From positions 248,001 to 312,000 of the forward strand of contig JBAOIL010000005.1 in NCBI GenBank assembly GCA_037044975.1: a DNA stretch of 64,000 nucleotides, read 5' to 3'. A program made the translations under genes and the position numbers. The stretch comes from JADLHS01 sp020848635. GTDB lineage: Bacteria > Verrucomicrobiota > Verrucomicrobiia > Limisphaerales > JADLHS01. Under the pieces are notes generated by a model. That model did not search any database, was not told the DNA's origin, and worked only from the letters and a program-made list of their open reading frames with translations. This document shows positions 7,975 to 17,202 of the stretch, piece after piece; positions within the stretch are counted from its first letter, which is position 1, and each line of letters opens with the position of its first letter.

Positions 7975-9894
7975 TCACGGTAGCTTCGGCGATTCGCCGG
8001 CCTGCTTCAAGGCTCCAGGCTTGAGCTTGAGCACGAACGGCTCGCGCGCGACATACTTCTTTTGCGCCCGGCTCCAGTTCCACTTCCGGGGATTCGGTAA
8101 AAATCATTTGTGGCGTCTCTAGTATCGTATGGCCAGTGAGTTTGAAGGTGTCCGTGGCACCGACATAAGCCACGCGATCCCCGGTCGCTTCGGTGCCTGG
8201 CTCTTCGACTTTGACGCCGCCGTCGGCCACCAACTCACCCAACTTGCCGGTGGCCGGGTCGGCGTTGGCCGACAATTGTGCGGGCCCTCGTCGTCATCCG
8301 CCGGTATATCGCCGCGCGGTTCGTTTCGCCCGGTGTGCCTTGCTCGTAAAGCACATTTTGCCGCGCCTCCAGACGCTCGACGCGCGGCGGCGAGTTGGTC
8401 GAGAAACCGCAACTCCAACTCGTCACTCTGCAACCTGGGTTCGCCGGCCGGTTCGCAGCCCGCCGGCGGCGCTTTCCGGGTTCGCACGTCGCCCGAGAAT
8501 GTCACGAGCCGACCGTTGGTCGCGGCCAGAAAACTGTGCGCGGCGACTTCGATCACCGTCGGCCCTCCATTCGTCGCTGCATCCCCGGGGAAAAAGTTCA
8601 GGAACGAACCCGTGCCCGGCCCCAGCGGCACCGTGACATGCACGTTGTTTTCCGCGAGAACTTCGCCCGCGCGCGTCCGAACCGTCAGGCGCTCGGCCCC
8701 GCCAGTGTTCTGTTCAATTCGCCAGCGCGGGTCGCCGGTGAAAACGAGGGCGCCAGCCGTTTCCGCATAATCCGCGCGCTCGGCGACGATGCTGCTGCCC
8801 GCCCGAGATACGATCACATGGCCCGTGGCGCTGGCGGTCTTTTCCGGCGCGGAGGGCGGACCCTCGCGCGCCTCCAGCCGGTCGCAGGTCAGTTGATTGG
8901 TCCGGTCCAGCAGGCGGACGCCGCCTTCGGCGATAAACCAGTTTGTGCGGATCGTGCAACGCTGGGCGAAGAGATCCACCAAGGAGGAAGCTTTCGTCGT
9001 AGCTGGTGGCGCATTGCTCGGGTTCAACATGCTGCCCGCCGCCCCCAGCAATTCGCGCGGCGACTTGAGGGCCACATTACCCACGAGGACGACACTGCCT
9101 TCGGCTTGCCGGGCCGTTAACCGGTCCGATCGCCCCGTCCGCCCGTCAAGTTCCCACGTCGCATCCCCGATCAACTCAACGACGGCCTCGCTGCGCCGAT
9201 ACACCCCGCGCTGGGCCGACGCGCGCCGGCCCGCTTGTTTGCCGCCGGCTTGGCCAATCACTTCGAGCGCGCCCTCGGCTTCAATCAGGTCGAAAGCCAT
9301 CCGGTTCGTGGCCGCGCCCGCCTGGTTGGTCGCCGCGCTCACGCTCAACTGCCCGCAGGTGAAATCAAAATCCGCATCCCCGCCATGGACCTCGTCGTGA
9401 AAGACCCCCCGAAGTTGATCTTTGTCGAACTCAAACCAGCGGGAAGTGATTTTGAGCGCCCCGGCCGCATTCGTGCCCGGAAGTTCCACCGTGGCATGAA
9501 CGCGATTGGATATCACCACGCGCGACTCACCCTGGCGGTACGAAAAACCATCGCCAGCAATGCGAAATCGTCCGTCGCCCGATTGTACCTGCAACGGACC
9601 GGGCGATCCCACTGTACGGGTGTTCTGGTCATACACACATTCCGGCACTTCGATGACGAGCTCAGGCTCGCCGGTCAACTTGAAGGACAGCAATTTGACT
9701 TTGGTGAGCAACTGCCGGTCGCCAGACAGTGAACGGGCCTGCGCGGCGGACAGTTGAAACTGGAGCTTGGTATAATTCGTTCCCGCATAATACTCGCTCG
9801 TGCTGAAGTTGTTGGCTTCCAGCGCGGCGACACGGCCAGCCGTCAGGATCAGCGTGGCAACCAAAGGCAAGGCGCGCCCCAATCGTCCAGCCAT
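7975..9894 (-). CDS. LptC/LptA (OstA)-like periplasmic LPS transport protein, frame-disrupted
   Basis: About 640 residues when read across the breaks. The N-terminus has a signal peptide (RALPLVATLILTAGRVAALE), then an LptC-like region (about 30-170, with GDGFSYRQGESRVVISN) followed by OstA-like beta-jellyroll repeats (FDLIEAEGALEVIG and later GELVADGGVKVEE), so it appears to combine the periplasmic bridge functions of LptC and LptA. Homologous-looking sequence changes frame near 8385, 8272 and 8063; the last segment (YVAREPFVLKLKPGALK) ends at TGA 7975-7977, one base from the lptB start. ATG 9894 has a good GGAGG ribosome-binding site. The three breaks within 330 bp look like indel errors, but real decay is not excluded. 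Confidence 0.75.
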
Positions 9895-10261
9895 ATCGAA
9901 CCTCCGCCACCCCTTCACCGTCCGCGGGCGGCGGCTGGCTGAAGCCCGGGAATTCCAAATGGCGGTGATGCTGAGCACGCGGAGTGTTTAGCAGCCACCA
10001 AGCCGGAAGTAAATGGTGGAGGGCCGGTCTTGAATGAGTGAGGCATTCAGCGGTGGAAGGGACGCCGCGCTGCGACCGCTTTGCCGGACAAGGTTGCTCC
10101 GGCGGCAGGTTCCCGCGGTGGCGCAGGCCGGGAGCCGCCGCGTGAGAAGTTTACCCTCGCCCATGGAGCAAACCCATTTGGACTGCGTTGGACGCGGGCC
10201 TAGAATTGTCTCTCGTTCCCTACCGAACCCTGCTAGCATGCAAAAGTCGCGAAGACACCAC
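9895..10261. other. divergent intergenic region with structured helicase leader
   Basis: Separates the minus-strand lpt genes from the plus-strand helicase and must hold promoters for both. Toward the helicase it contains GCCGGA/TCCGGC and TTCCCG/CGGGAG stem-loops. Long structured leaders are known for cold-shock DEAD-box helicase genes, so a regulatory 5' UTR is possible. An in-frame alternative ATG lies at 10238. Confidence 0.35.
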
Positions 10262-12326
10262 ATGACACCAAAACTATTTTCCGAACTCGGCCTGTCCGCC
10301 GAAGTGCAGAAGGCCATTGATAAACTCGGCTTCGAAAAGGCCGCGCCCATTCAGGCCGCCGCCATCCCCGTGCTGATGGCCGGGCATGATGTCGTGGGCC
10401 AGTCGCAGACCGGCTCGGGTAAGACGGCGGCATTTGCCATTCCCGCCATCGAGAAGACCGATCCCAATCTGCGCGCGGTGCAGGTAATCATCCTTTGCCC
10501 GACGCGGGAACTGGCGGTGCAGGTATCCGAGGAGGTCCACAAGCTGGCGATGTTCAAACGCGGCATCAATGCGTTGCCAATCTATGGCGGCCAATCCTAC
10601 GAGCGCCAGTTCTACGGCCTCAAGCAGGGGGCGCAGATCGTCATCGGCACGCCGGGCCGCGTGATGGATCACATGCGCCGCGGCACGCTCCGCCTCGAAA
10701 CCGTGAAAATGGTCATCCTCGACGAAGCCGACGTGATGCTCAACATGGGTTTCCGCGAGGACATCGAAACCATCCTCAAGGGCGTGCCCAAGGAACGGCA
10801 AACGGTGTTCTTCTCCGCCACCATGCCGCGACCGATTCGCGACCTGATTGAGAAGTTTTCCCGCGATCCGCAAACCGTGAAGGTCGAGCAGAAGGCGATG
10901 ACCGTGCCGACCGTCGAGCAGGTTTATTACGAGGTGGACCGCCGCTACAAGATTGAACTGCTGACGCGGCTCATTGACATTCATGATCTCAAGCTCGGCA
11001 TCATCTTCTGCAACACCAAACGCATGGTGGACGACCTCGTGGATCATCTCGAAGCGCAGGGCTACATGGCGGACCGGTTGCATGGCGACATGACCCAGGC
11101 GCATGCGCGACCGGGTCATGAACAAATTCCGCAAGTCCGGCCTTGAGTTTCTCGTCGCGACGGACATCGCGGCGCGGGGCATTGACGTGGACGACATCCA
11201 GGTGGTTTTCAACTACGACCTGCCGTACGACGGCGAGGATTACGTGCACCGCATCGGGCGCACCGGCCGTGCGGGGCGCACCGGTCGCGCGATTACGTTC
11301 GTGTCCGGCCGGGAGCTGTTTCAGATCCGCAACATCGAGCGTTATACCAACACCCGAATCCAACGCGCCCGCATTCCCACCGAAGCAGAGGTCGGCGAAG
11401 CGCGGGAGAACGTGTTCCTCGGCAAACTGCGCACGACGCTGCAAAGCGGGGAATATCAAAAGCAGGATCATCTCATCGAGCGTTTGCTCGAAGAGGGTTT
11501 TAGTTCCACCGACTTGGTGTCCGCGCTGATTCAATTGTTGAAGGGCGGCGAAGAAACTCCGGCGCGCCCGCCGCGAACCGAGGAATACGAGCGCCCCGAC
11601 CGAACCGACCGCCCCCTGCAACGCGAGCCGTTTCGCGCCGCACCCCGCGAGCGACAGGAGGATCGGCGCGCGCCCCGCTACGAAAGCCGTGGGAGCAGCG
11701 AACGCCCGCAACGCTTTGCCGATCGTCGGGATGATCGTCCGATCCGACCCATGGCCGCGCCGATCCCCCGATTGGTCCGACCCGAAAAGCCGCCGGTTCC
11801 CCGGCCGCCAGTCACCGTGCCAGCCCAGCCCGCGAAAACCGAGACCGTTCAGCCGCAGATCAAACCTTCAGTCGAAGTGACGATGGCGAAGATTGCGCCC
11901 GCGGTTGCCATCAAACCCGAGGTTCAAAAGAGCTATTCCGACCAGGAGATTCTAGCCTCGGTAAAACCTGAATTTCGCCCGCCGGTTGAATCGAAGCTGC
12001 CGGGCAAATCCAACAAGCCTTGGGAACGTCGCGAGCCAGTTGAAGCCAAACCTGCTTTTATTCGCCCCCCCAAGAAGACCCGCCCGCCCGCCGGCGAATA
12101 CACCCGCCTGCACATGAACCTTGGCGAGGAAATGGGTGTGACCCCGCTTGACGTCGTAAACACCATTGCGGGCGAGACCGGCTTGCCCGGCAAAGTCGTC
12201 GGCAAAGTGGACGTGCGCGAGCGCCACCTGTTCGTGGATGTGGCCGCCGAGCATGCCAACGCCATTCTCGCCAAGTTGAACCGCGCGAGCGTCAAAGGCC
12301 ACAAGGTGAAGGTCAAAGCCGCGTAA
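10262..12326 (+). CDS. deaD: DEAD-box ATP-dependent RNA helicase, CsdA/DeaD type (one frameshift)
   Basis: Unwinds RNA in ribosome assembly and mRNA decay, often cold-induced. The motifs run in order: Q-motif region FSELGLSAEV, motif I SQTGSGKT, Ia PTRELAVQV, Ib TPGRVMDH, II LDEADVM, III SATMP, V ATDIAARGIDV, VI HRIGRTGRAGRTG. After a Pro/Arg-rich disordered linker (about residues 440-600) a DbpA-type RNA-binding domain closes the protein (MGVTPLDVVNTIAGETGLPG). The frame changes near 11100, where DMTQA should continue into RDRVMNKF; one extra base explains it. The stop overlaps the next ATG (TAATG), coupling translation to the L7Ae-like gene. Confidence 0.93.
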
Positions 12327-12673
12327 TGGCCACCGAAGGTTCAATCCGACCGGTAGAACGCTTGTTCCCCTTCGTCCTGCGCGCGGGGATTCTGATGATT
12401 GGCCGCGACACGCTGGGCCGCAACAAGGGCAAGCTGCATTTCGTGCTGATCACCGAGGACATCTCGGAAGCCGTCCGCGCTGAAATCCTGGTGGACTTCA
12501 AACACTACCCGGTGGTGCAACATTACGGACCTGCGGACCTGGAGCGGCACTTCGGCATCAAGGGGGCGAAGACGATTGGCTTCACGAAATCGGGCCTCGC
12601 GCAATCCATCTACGCTGAGCTAAAGGAATATCGGATCAACCAACCCGTGACCCCCAACCGGGCGAAAGGTTGA
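12326..12673 (+). CDS. L7Ae/YlxQ-like RNA-binding protein (putative)
   Basis: 115 residues. The pattern RAGILMIGRDTL, KLHFVLITEDISE, a central DFKHYPVVQHYG strand and IKGAKTIGFTKSGLAQSI follows the alpha-beta-alpha sandwich of L7Ae/L30e/YlxQ proteins, which bind kink-turn RNA or the ribosome. That assignment rests on pattern only. The start codon overlaps the helicase stop (TAATG), so the two proteins are likely made together, supporting a shared RNA-related role. The initiating ATG is fixed by the overlap. Confidence 0.6.
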   Translation: MATEGSIRPVERLFPFVLRAGILMIGRDTLGRNKGKLHFVLITEDISEAVRAEILVDFKHYPVVQHYGPADLERHFGIKGAKTIGFTKSGLAQSIYAELKEYRINQPVTPNRAKG

Positions 12674-12751
12674 CACCGCTTTATCCCGGTCTTTTGACTT
12701 TGAACTTTAGCCTTCCGCCTTCAGCCGCTAGCCTTGCAACTGGACGAGCGC

Positions 12752-14161
12752 ATGGCGACGTACACGACAGACAATTTCCTGGCGGGCGTGATCGAAGGTT
12801 TCTACGGACCACCTTGGACCCACGCGGAACGTTTTGAGTTGTTCGACTGGATGGCCCGCGGGGGTCTGAACACCTATTTCTATGCGCCCAAGGACGACTT
12901 GAACCAACGGGCAATCTGGCGTGAACTTTACTCCGCCACCGAAGCCGAAGCCCTTGGTCAATTGATTCGCGCCTGCCAGGAGCGCAACCTCCGCTTCGTC
13001 TATGCCCTCAGCCCCGGATTGGACATCCGCTACAGCAACGCGGCGGAGTTGGAACGTCTCCAGCGGCGTTTCGCGCAGATTCTGGCCTTGGGCGGCCAGA
13101 ACTTTTCCCTGCTCTTTGATGACATTCCCGACCGCATGGACCCCGCCGACCGGCAGCGCTGGGGATCGTTTGCCTCCGCGCAGTGTCAGGTGGTCAATGC
13201 GCTGTTCCGCTGGACTCGCGAACGCTGCCCGGGCGCGCGGTTTCTTTTCTGTCCCACGCCCTATTGCGGACGCATGGCGGAGGCTCAACTGGGCGGGGTG
13301 GGCTACCTCGCTACCGTCGGTCGGGAGCTGCTGCCGGAGATTGACGTTTTCTGGACGGGACCGGAAATCATCTCGCGGGAGATCACCGTGGCACACGCAG
13401 CCGAGCTGCAGACGGTGCTACGGCGGAAGCCGCTCATCTGGGACAACCTGCACGCCAACGATTACGACGGGCGCCGGTTTTTCTGCGGACCGTACTGCGG
13501 CCGGCCGCCGGAATTGCGGAACGCGGTCAGTGGGCTGCTGATCAATCCAAACACGGAGTTTCCCTTGAACTTCGTCGCGATCCGCACGCTGGCGGAGTTC
13601 GTGCGTTGCCCGGGAACGTGGAATTCCCGCCAGGCTTATCGGGCGGCCATGCGCGAGTGGTTGCCCTATTTCGCAACATCGGGTCCGCCCCTGGAGCTGG
13701 AGGATTTGATCTTGCTCGGGGATTGCTATTACCTGCCGCATGAAGAAGGCGCGGAGGCGGTAGCGCTCTTTGAACGTGTGTGCGCATTGCTCGCCCGCAA
13801 TCCGGCGAACTGGGGGAACGAAGCAGCAACCGTTCGTCGGCAGATCGCCCGCTTGCGCGAATTCTGCTTCCGGCTGACGGAGCTGCGCCATCGTCCGCTG
13901 TTTTATGCGCTGAACCGACGGGTCTGGGAGCTGCGTGAGGAGTTGGATTTGCTGGACCGTTACCTCGCGTTCAAATCGTCGCCCGGAAATCAGAAGGCTG
14001 CTTACCATCCGGATTCGCATCTGCCGGGCACCTACCGGGGTGGGATGGTGGCCCGCCTCCAGCGTTTACTCGTTCCACAAACCGACGGCACCATTGCCCC
14101 GGCGCCAGTAACTCTTCCCGGGGCCGCGGAACCCAGGCGTCAAACCCATATTACCCAATGA
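12752..14161 (+). CDS. GH84 family beta-N-acetylglucosaminidase (O-GlcNAcase-like)
   Basis: 469 residues beginning MATYTTDNFLAGVIEGFYGP. The GVIEGFYGPPW block, APKDD, and the catalytic Asp pair in FSLLFDDIPD (Asp123-Asp124) mark the GH84 TIM barrel that removes N-acetylglucosamine by substrate-assisted catalysis; PLIWDNLHANDYDGRRF is the conserved substrate-binding segment. No signal peptide is visible, so the enzyme is predicted cytoplasmic, unlike secreted clostridial GH84 hyaluronidases. Start 12752 is preferred to a TTG 18 nt upstream. Its stop overlaps the GNAT start by four bases (ATGA). Together they reproduce the domain order of animal OGA. Confidence 0.9.
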   Translation: MATYTTDNFLAGVIEGFYGPPWTHAERFELFDWMARGGLNTYFYAPKDDLNQRAIWRELYSATEAEALGQLIRACQERNLRFVYALSPGLDIRYSNAAELERLQRRFAQILALGGQNFSLLFDDIPDRMDPADRQRWGSFASAQCQVVNALFRWTRERCPGARFLFCPTPYCGRMAEAQLGGVGYLATVGRELLPEIDVFWTGPEIISREITVAHAAELQTVLRRKPLIWDNLHANDYDGRRFFCGPYCGRPPELRNAVSGLLINPNTEFPLNFVAIRTLAEFVRCPGTWNSRQAYRAAMREWLPYFATSGPPLELEDLILLGDCYYLPHEEGAEAVALFERVCALLARNPANWGNEAATVRRQIARLREFCFRLTELRHRPLFYALNRRVWELREELDLLDRYLAFKSSPGNQKAAYHPDSHLPGTYRGGMVARLQRLLVPQTDGTIAPAPVTLPGAAEPRRQTHITQ

Positions 14162-14781
14162 AAGACTGTGTTATTCGACTTGCCCGACCCGGCGATCAGC
14201 CGGGCGCTTACCATGTCTGTCTCAAGACCGGCAACTTCGGCAAGGACGGGGAACCGTTTTATCGCGAAGACCCCGACGCGTTGGGCCGCCTCTTTGTGGG
14301 CCCGTATCTGGCCTACGAGCCGGACCTGAGTCACATTCTTGAAGACGATCAAGGCATCTGCGGCTATGCGCTCGGGGCGTTAGACTCGAAGACGTTCTTC
14401 GCCCGCTACGAAAAGGAATGGCGCCCCGACTTATGCGCCCGCTTCCCCATGCCAACGGGCGACCCGAATCAATGGACCCGATCGCAAATGGTTCACTCGT
14501 GGTATCACAGTCCGGATTACACCATGCCGGAACCGTATGCGGAATATCCGTCGCACTTGCACATTGATTTGCTGGAACGGGCGCAAGGTCGCGGTTACGG
14601 CCGGCGCATGATTGACATGGTCATGGCTGCCCTGCGCCAGCGCGGCTCGCCGGGGGCCCACTTGGGCGTGAGCATGATGAACGCTCCGGCATTCGGATTT
14701 TATCAACGGTTGTGCTTCAAGGAATTGCTCCGCGTCGGGGAAGGGCAGGACGGCTGTGTTTATATGGGCAAGAAGCTTTAG
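14158..14781 (+). CDS. GNAT-fold acetyltransferase-like protein, homologous in style to the OGA HAT-like domain
   Basis: 207 residues. A GNAT acetyl-CoA site is visible as LLERAQGRGYGRRMID, preceded by the strand YPSHLHIDL and followed by LGVSMMNAPAFGFYQRLCF. The HSPDYTMPEPYAEYPSHLHI segment strongly resembles the C-terminal pseudo-acetyltransferase domain of eukaryotic O-GlcNAcase. In animals that domain appears to be inactive; here the QGRGYG pyrophosphate-binding loop is intact, so activity is possible. The start overlaps the GH84 stop, implying translational coupling. Substrate is unknown; an amino-sugar is a reasonable inference. Confidence 0.85.
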   Translation: MKDCVIRLARPGDQPGAYHVCLKTGNFGKDGEPFYREDPDALGRLFVGPYLAYEPDLSHILEDDQGICGYALGALDSKTFFARYEKEWRPDLCARFPMPTGDPNQWTRSQMVHSWYHSPDYTMPEPYAEYPSHLHIDLLERAQGRGYGRRMIDMVMAALRQRGSPGAHLGVSMMNAPAFGFYQRLCFKELLRVGEGQDGCVYMGKKL

Positions 14782-14822
14782 CCTTTAGTCGTCCGCCTTT
14801 ATCCCTTAGCTTTCCATACACT

Positions 14823-16079
14823 ATGACTGCATCAAAACTTGCACTCTTCGGCGGAAAACCCCTCCGCAGCCGGCCCTTTACGGCCTGGCCGATCTTTGGC
14901 CAACCCGAGGAAAAACGGCTGCTCCGCACGCTGCACAGTGGCAAATGGGGAAAGCTGAACGGACCGGAGGTCGCCGAATTTGAACGCCGCTTCGCCGCGA
15001 TGCACGGGTGTAAGCACGGCATCGGCGTCGTGAACGGAACGGTCTCCCTCCGCATTGCCTTGCTGGCGGCGGGCATTCGCGCGGAGGATGAAGTGATTGT
15101 CCCGACCTACACCTTTTTCTCGACGGCCTCCGCCGTGATCGAGGCCAATGCCGTGCCGGTTTTCGTGGACATTGACCTGAATACTTTCAACCTGGATCCC
15201 AAGGCCGTGGCGGCGGCCATCACGCCGCGCACCCGCGCCATCATCCCGGTTCATTTCGCGGGCCAGCCGGCCGACATGCGGGCCATCATGACCCTCGCCC
15301 GCAAGCACAAATTGGTGGTAATTGAAGATGCGGCCCACGCGCACGGAGCGAGTTATCGCAACCAGCCCGCCGGCTCGATTGGCCACATGGCGTCCTTCTC
15401 CTTTCAGTCCAGCAAGAACCTCACTTCGGGCGAGGGCGGCCTCCTGACCATGAACGATGATGCGTTGGCGGCGGCGTGCCGCTCGATTCACAATTGCGGC
15501 CGCATCCCGACGGGGATTTGGTATGAGCACCACGTCATTTCCGGCAATTACCGGTTGGGTGAATTTCAGGGCGCCGTGCTCAACGCCCAGCTCGATCGCT
15601 TGGAGACCCAAACCAAGACGCGCAACCGCAACGGTCAACACCTCGCCACCCGGCTGGCCCAGTTGCCCGGCCTGCATCCGCAAAAACGCGATGCCGATTG
15701 CACCCGGCACAGCTATCACCTGTTCATGCTGCGGGTGGATGGCCACGAGTTTGGTACGCCACGGGCCGCAGTCATCAAGGCACTGCAAGCCGAGGGCATC
15801 CCATGCTCGGGCGGTTACGGCTTGTCCCTGCACCACCAGCCCCTGTTCCGCAACAAGGCTTTCGGTCCATATCTGCCGAAGGCGACGGCGAAGCTTAACT
15901 ACCAGAAAACCAAGTGTCCGAACAGCGACCTGATTTGTCGCGAGCAATGCATCTGGCTCGAACACGGGATCTTCCTCGGCTCGCGCTCTGACATTGACGA
16001 TGTCGCCCGCGCCTTTGAGAAAATCCACGAGAACCGCGCGGGATTAAACGCCTGGGCCAAGAAGCCGTCGCTGAAATAG
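14823..16079 (+). CDS. DegT/DnrJ/EryC1/StrS family PLP aminotransferase
   Basis: 418 residues, fold-type I PLP enzyme. The internal-aldimine lysine is in SFSFQSSKNLTSGEGG (Lys198); PVHFAGQPADM and VIEDAAHAHGASY are the cofactor-binding segments, with Asp169 as the pyridine-N partner. Family members transaminate sugar nucleotides or related keto sugars. A 40-residue C-terminal extension rich in charged residues is seen. It follows the GH84-GNAT pair by 41 bp on the same strand, so amino-sugar metabolism is plausible. ATG 14823 matches the common MTASKLALFGGKP start of this subfamily; the longer upstream frame is not conserved-looking. Confidence 0.92.
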   Translation: MTASKLALFGGKPLRSRPFTAWPIFGQPEEKRLLRTLHSGKWGKLNGPEVAEFERRFAAMHGCKHGIGVVNGTVSLRIALLAAGIRAEDEVIVPTYTFFSTASAVIEANAVPVFVDIDLNTFNLDPKAVAAAITPRTRAIIPVHFAGQPADMRAIMTLARKHKLVVIEDAAHAHGASYRNQPAGSIGHMASFSFQSSKNLTSGEGGLLTMNDDALAAACRSIHNCGRIPTGIWYEHHVISGNYRLGEFQGAVLNAQLDRLETQTKTRNRNGQHLATRLAQLPGLHPQKRDADCTRHSYHLFMLRVDGHEFGTPRAAVIKALQAEGIPCSGGYGLSLHHQPLFRNKAFGPYLPKATAKLNYQKTKCPNSDLICREQCIWLEHGIFLGSRSDIDDVARAFEKIHENRAGLNAWAKKPSLK

Positions 16080-16177
16080 CCTGTCCGGCGGCAGCGCGAA
16101 ACGGGGTTCCTTTGACGGGTTTAACCGATGCCGGGTCAGGGTAAAGCCGCGTCCGGGACATCCCCGTCAGAACCAAC

Positions 16178-17178
16178 TTACGTTTTTACCGGCCGGCCCG
16201 TTGTTCGACCCAGAAGCCGCTGCCAGAGCAGAAACGAATTTCCCGCCGCGCGCTGCCGCCAGGCGTCGGCGAGAACGGCGAGGACGATCACCGCGCCCGT
16301 GACCAGCCGTTTTACCGGCTCAGATGCGCCAACCTGCGCGAGGCCCGCTTCCAGCGTAGCGATGATGAGCACACCGAAAAAGGTGTTGATGACCGAGCCG
16401 CGCCCGCCCAACAAACTCGTCCCGCCAATGACGGCCGCCGCAATGGCGGATAGTTCGAGGCCGGCCCCGCGTTGGGGTCCGACGCGCCAAGCCGCGCCGT
16501 GTAACATACCGCACCCAATCCGGCCGCCGCCCCGGTCAGCGCGTAGGCCGCCAACTTGACGGGGCGCGGATCAATGCCGGAATAACGGGTCGCCGTTTCA
16601 TTCGAGCCGGTGGCAAACATCCAGCGCCCCAACACAGAGCTGCTCAACAACCACTGCGCCAGCACCACCACCAACAGCGCGAGCAGAAATGACCCCGACA
16701 ATCCGGTGCCCCCCAGCGGACGCGCCAGGCCCTCGACCGCCGTGCCGAGATACTTCGTTTGCGAATGGGTGACGAGATACGCGGCGCCACGCGCCATTTC
16801 CATCATGCCGAGCGTGACGATGAAGGGCGGCACGGTGAGGCCGACGATGAGCGCGCCGTTCGCCAGACCGGCAACCAGACCAACCCCCACAGCCAGGCTG
16901 GCGCACGCCGCAAACGGCCAGTGCCAGTCCACCAACGCCACGCCCAATACTGCGCCCGCCAGCGCTAGCACGGAGCCGATGGACAAATCAATCCCCCCAA
17001 CGATGAGCACCAGCGTCATGCCCGTGGCGGCAAGCGCCAGCGTCGGAATGCGATTCGCTATGGCGCCAAAGGTGGCGGGCGTGAGAAACCGTCCGCTCAA
17101 CGCACCAAACAACAGCACCAGCGCCACCAGAATGACGGCCAGCGCCAGGTATTCCCGAATCCAGTTGGCTTTATGCAT
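16178..17178 (-). CDS. ribose/sugar ABC transporter permease, RbsC type (one frameshift)
   Basis: Inner-membrane permease with about 8-10 hydrophobic segments. GGIDLSIGSVLALAGAV and FIVTLGMMEMARG are the typical BPD_transp_2 motifs, and the C-terminal AAVIGGTSLLGGRGSV motif appears after a frame change near 16465, where NAG should run into AGLELSAIAAAV. Last gene of a minus-strand set whose first gene is a sugar-binding lipoprotein; a PVC dehydrogenase lies between. No ATPase gene (RbsA-like) is in the window, so the transporter must borrow one or use a distant gene. Downstream 98 bp to the convergent aminotransferase shows no clear terminator. Confidence 0.88.
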
Positions 17179-17202
17179 GCGATGAAAATGCGAGGGACGA
17201 AT

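Noticed and set aside
11090..11110. Programmed frameshift in the helicase
   Set aside because: No slippery heptamer or downstream pseudoknot is evident; a single extra base restores the conserved frame and many other genes have the same kind of break.
14832..16028. Open frame antisense to the aminotransferase (about 398 codons)
   Set aside because: Shadow of a GC-rich gene, with no motif; the plus strand holds all PLP-enzyme signatures.
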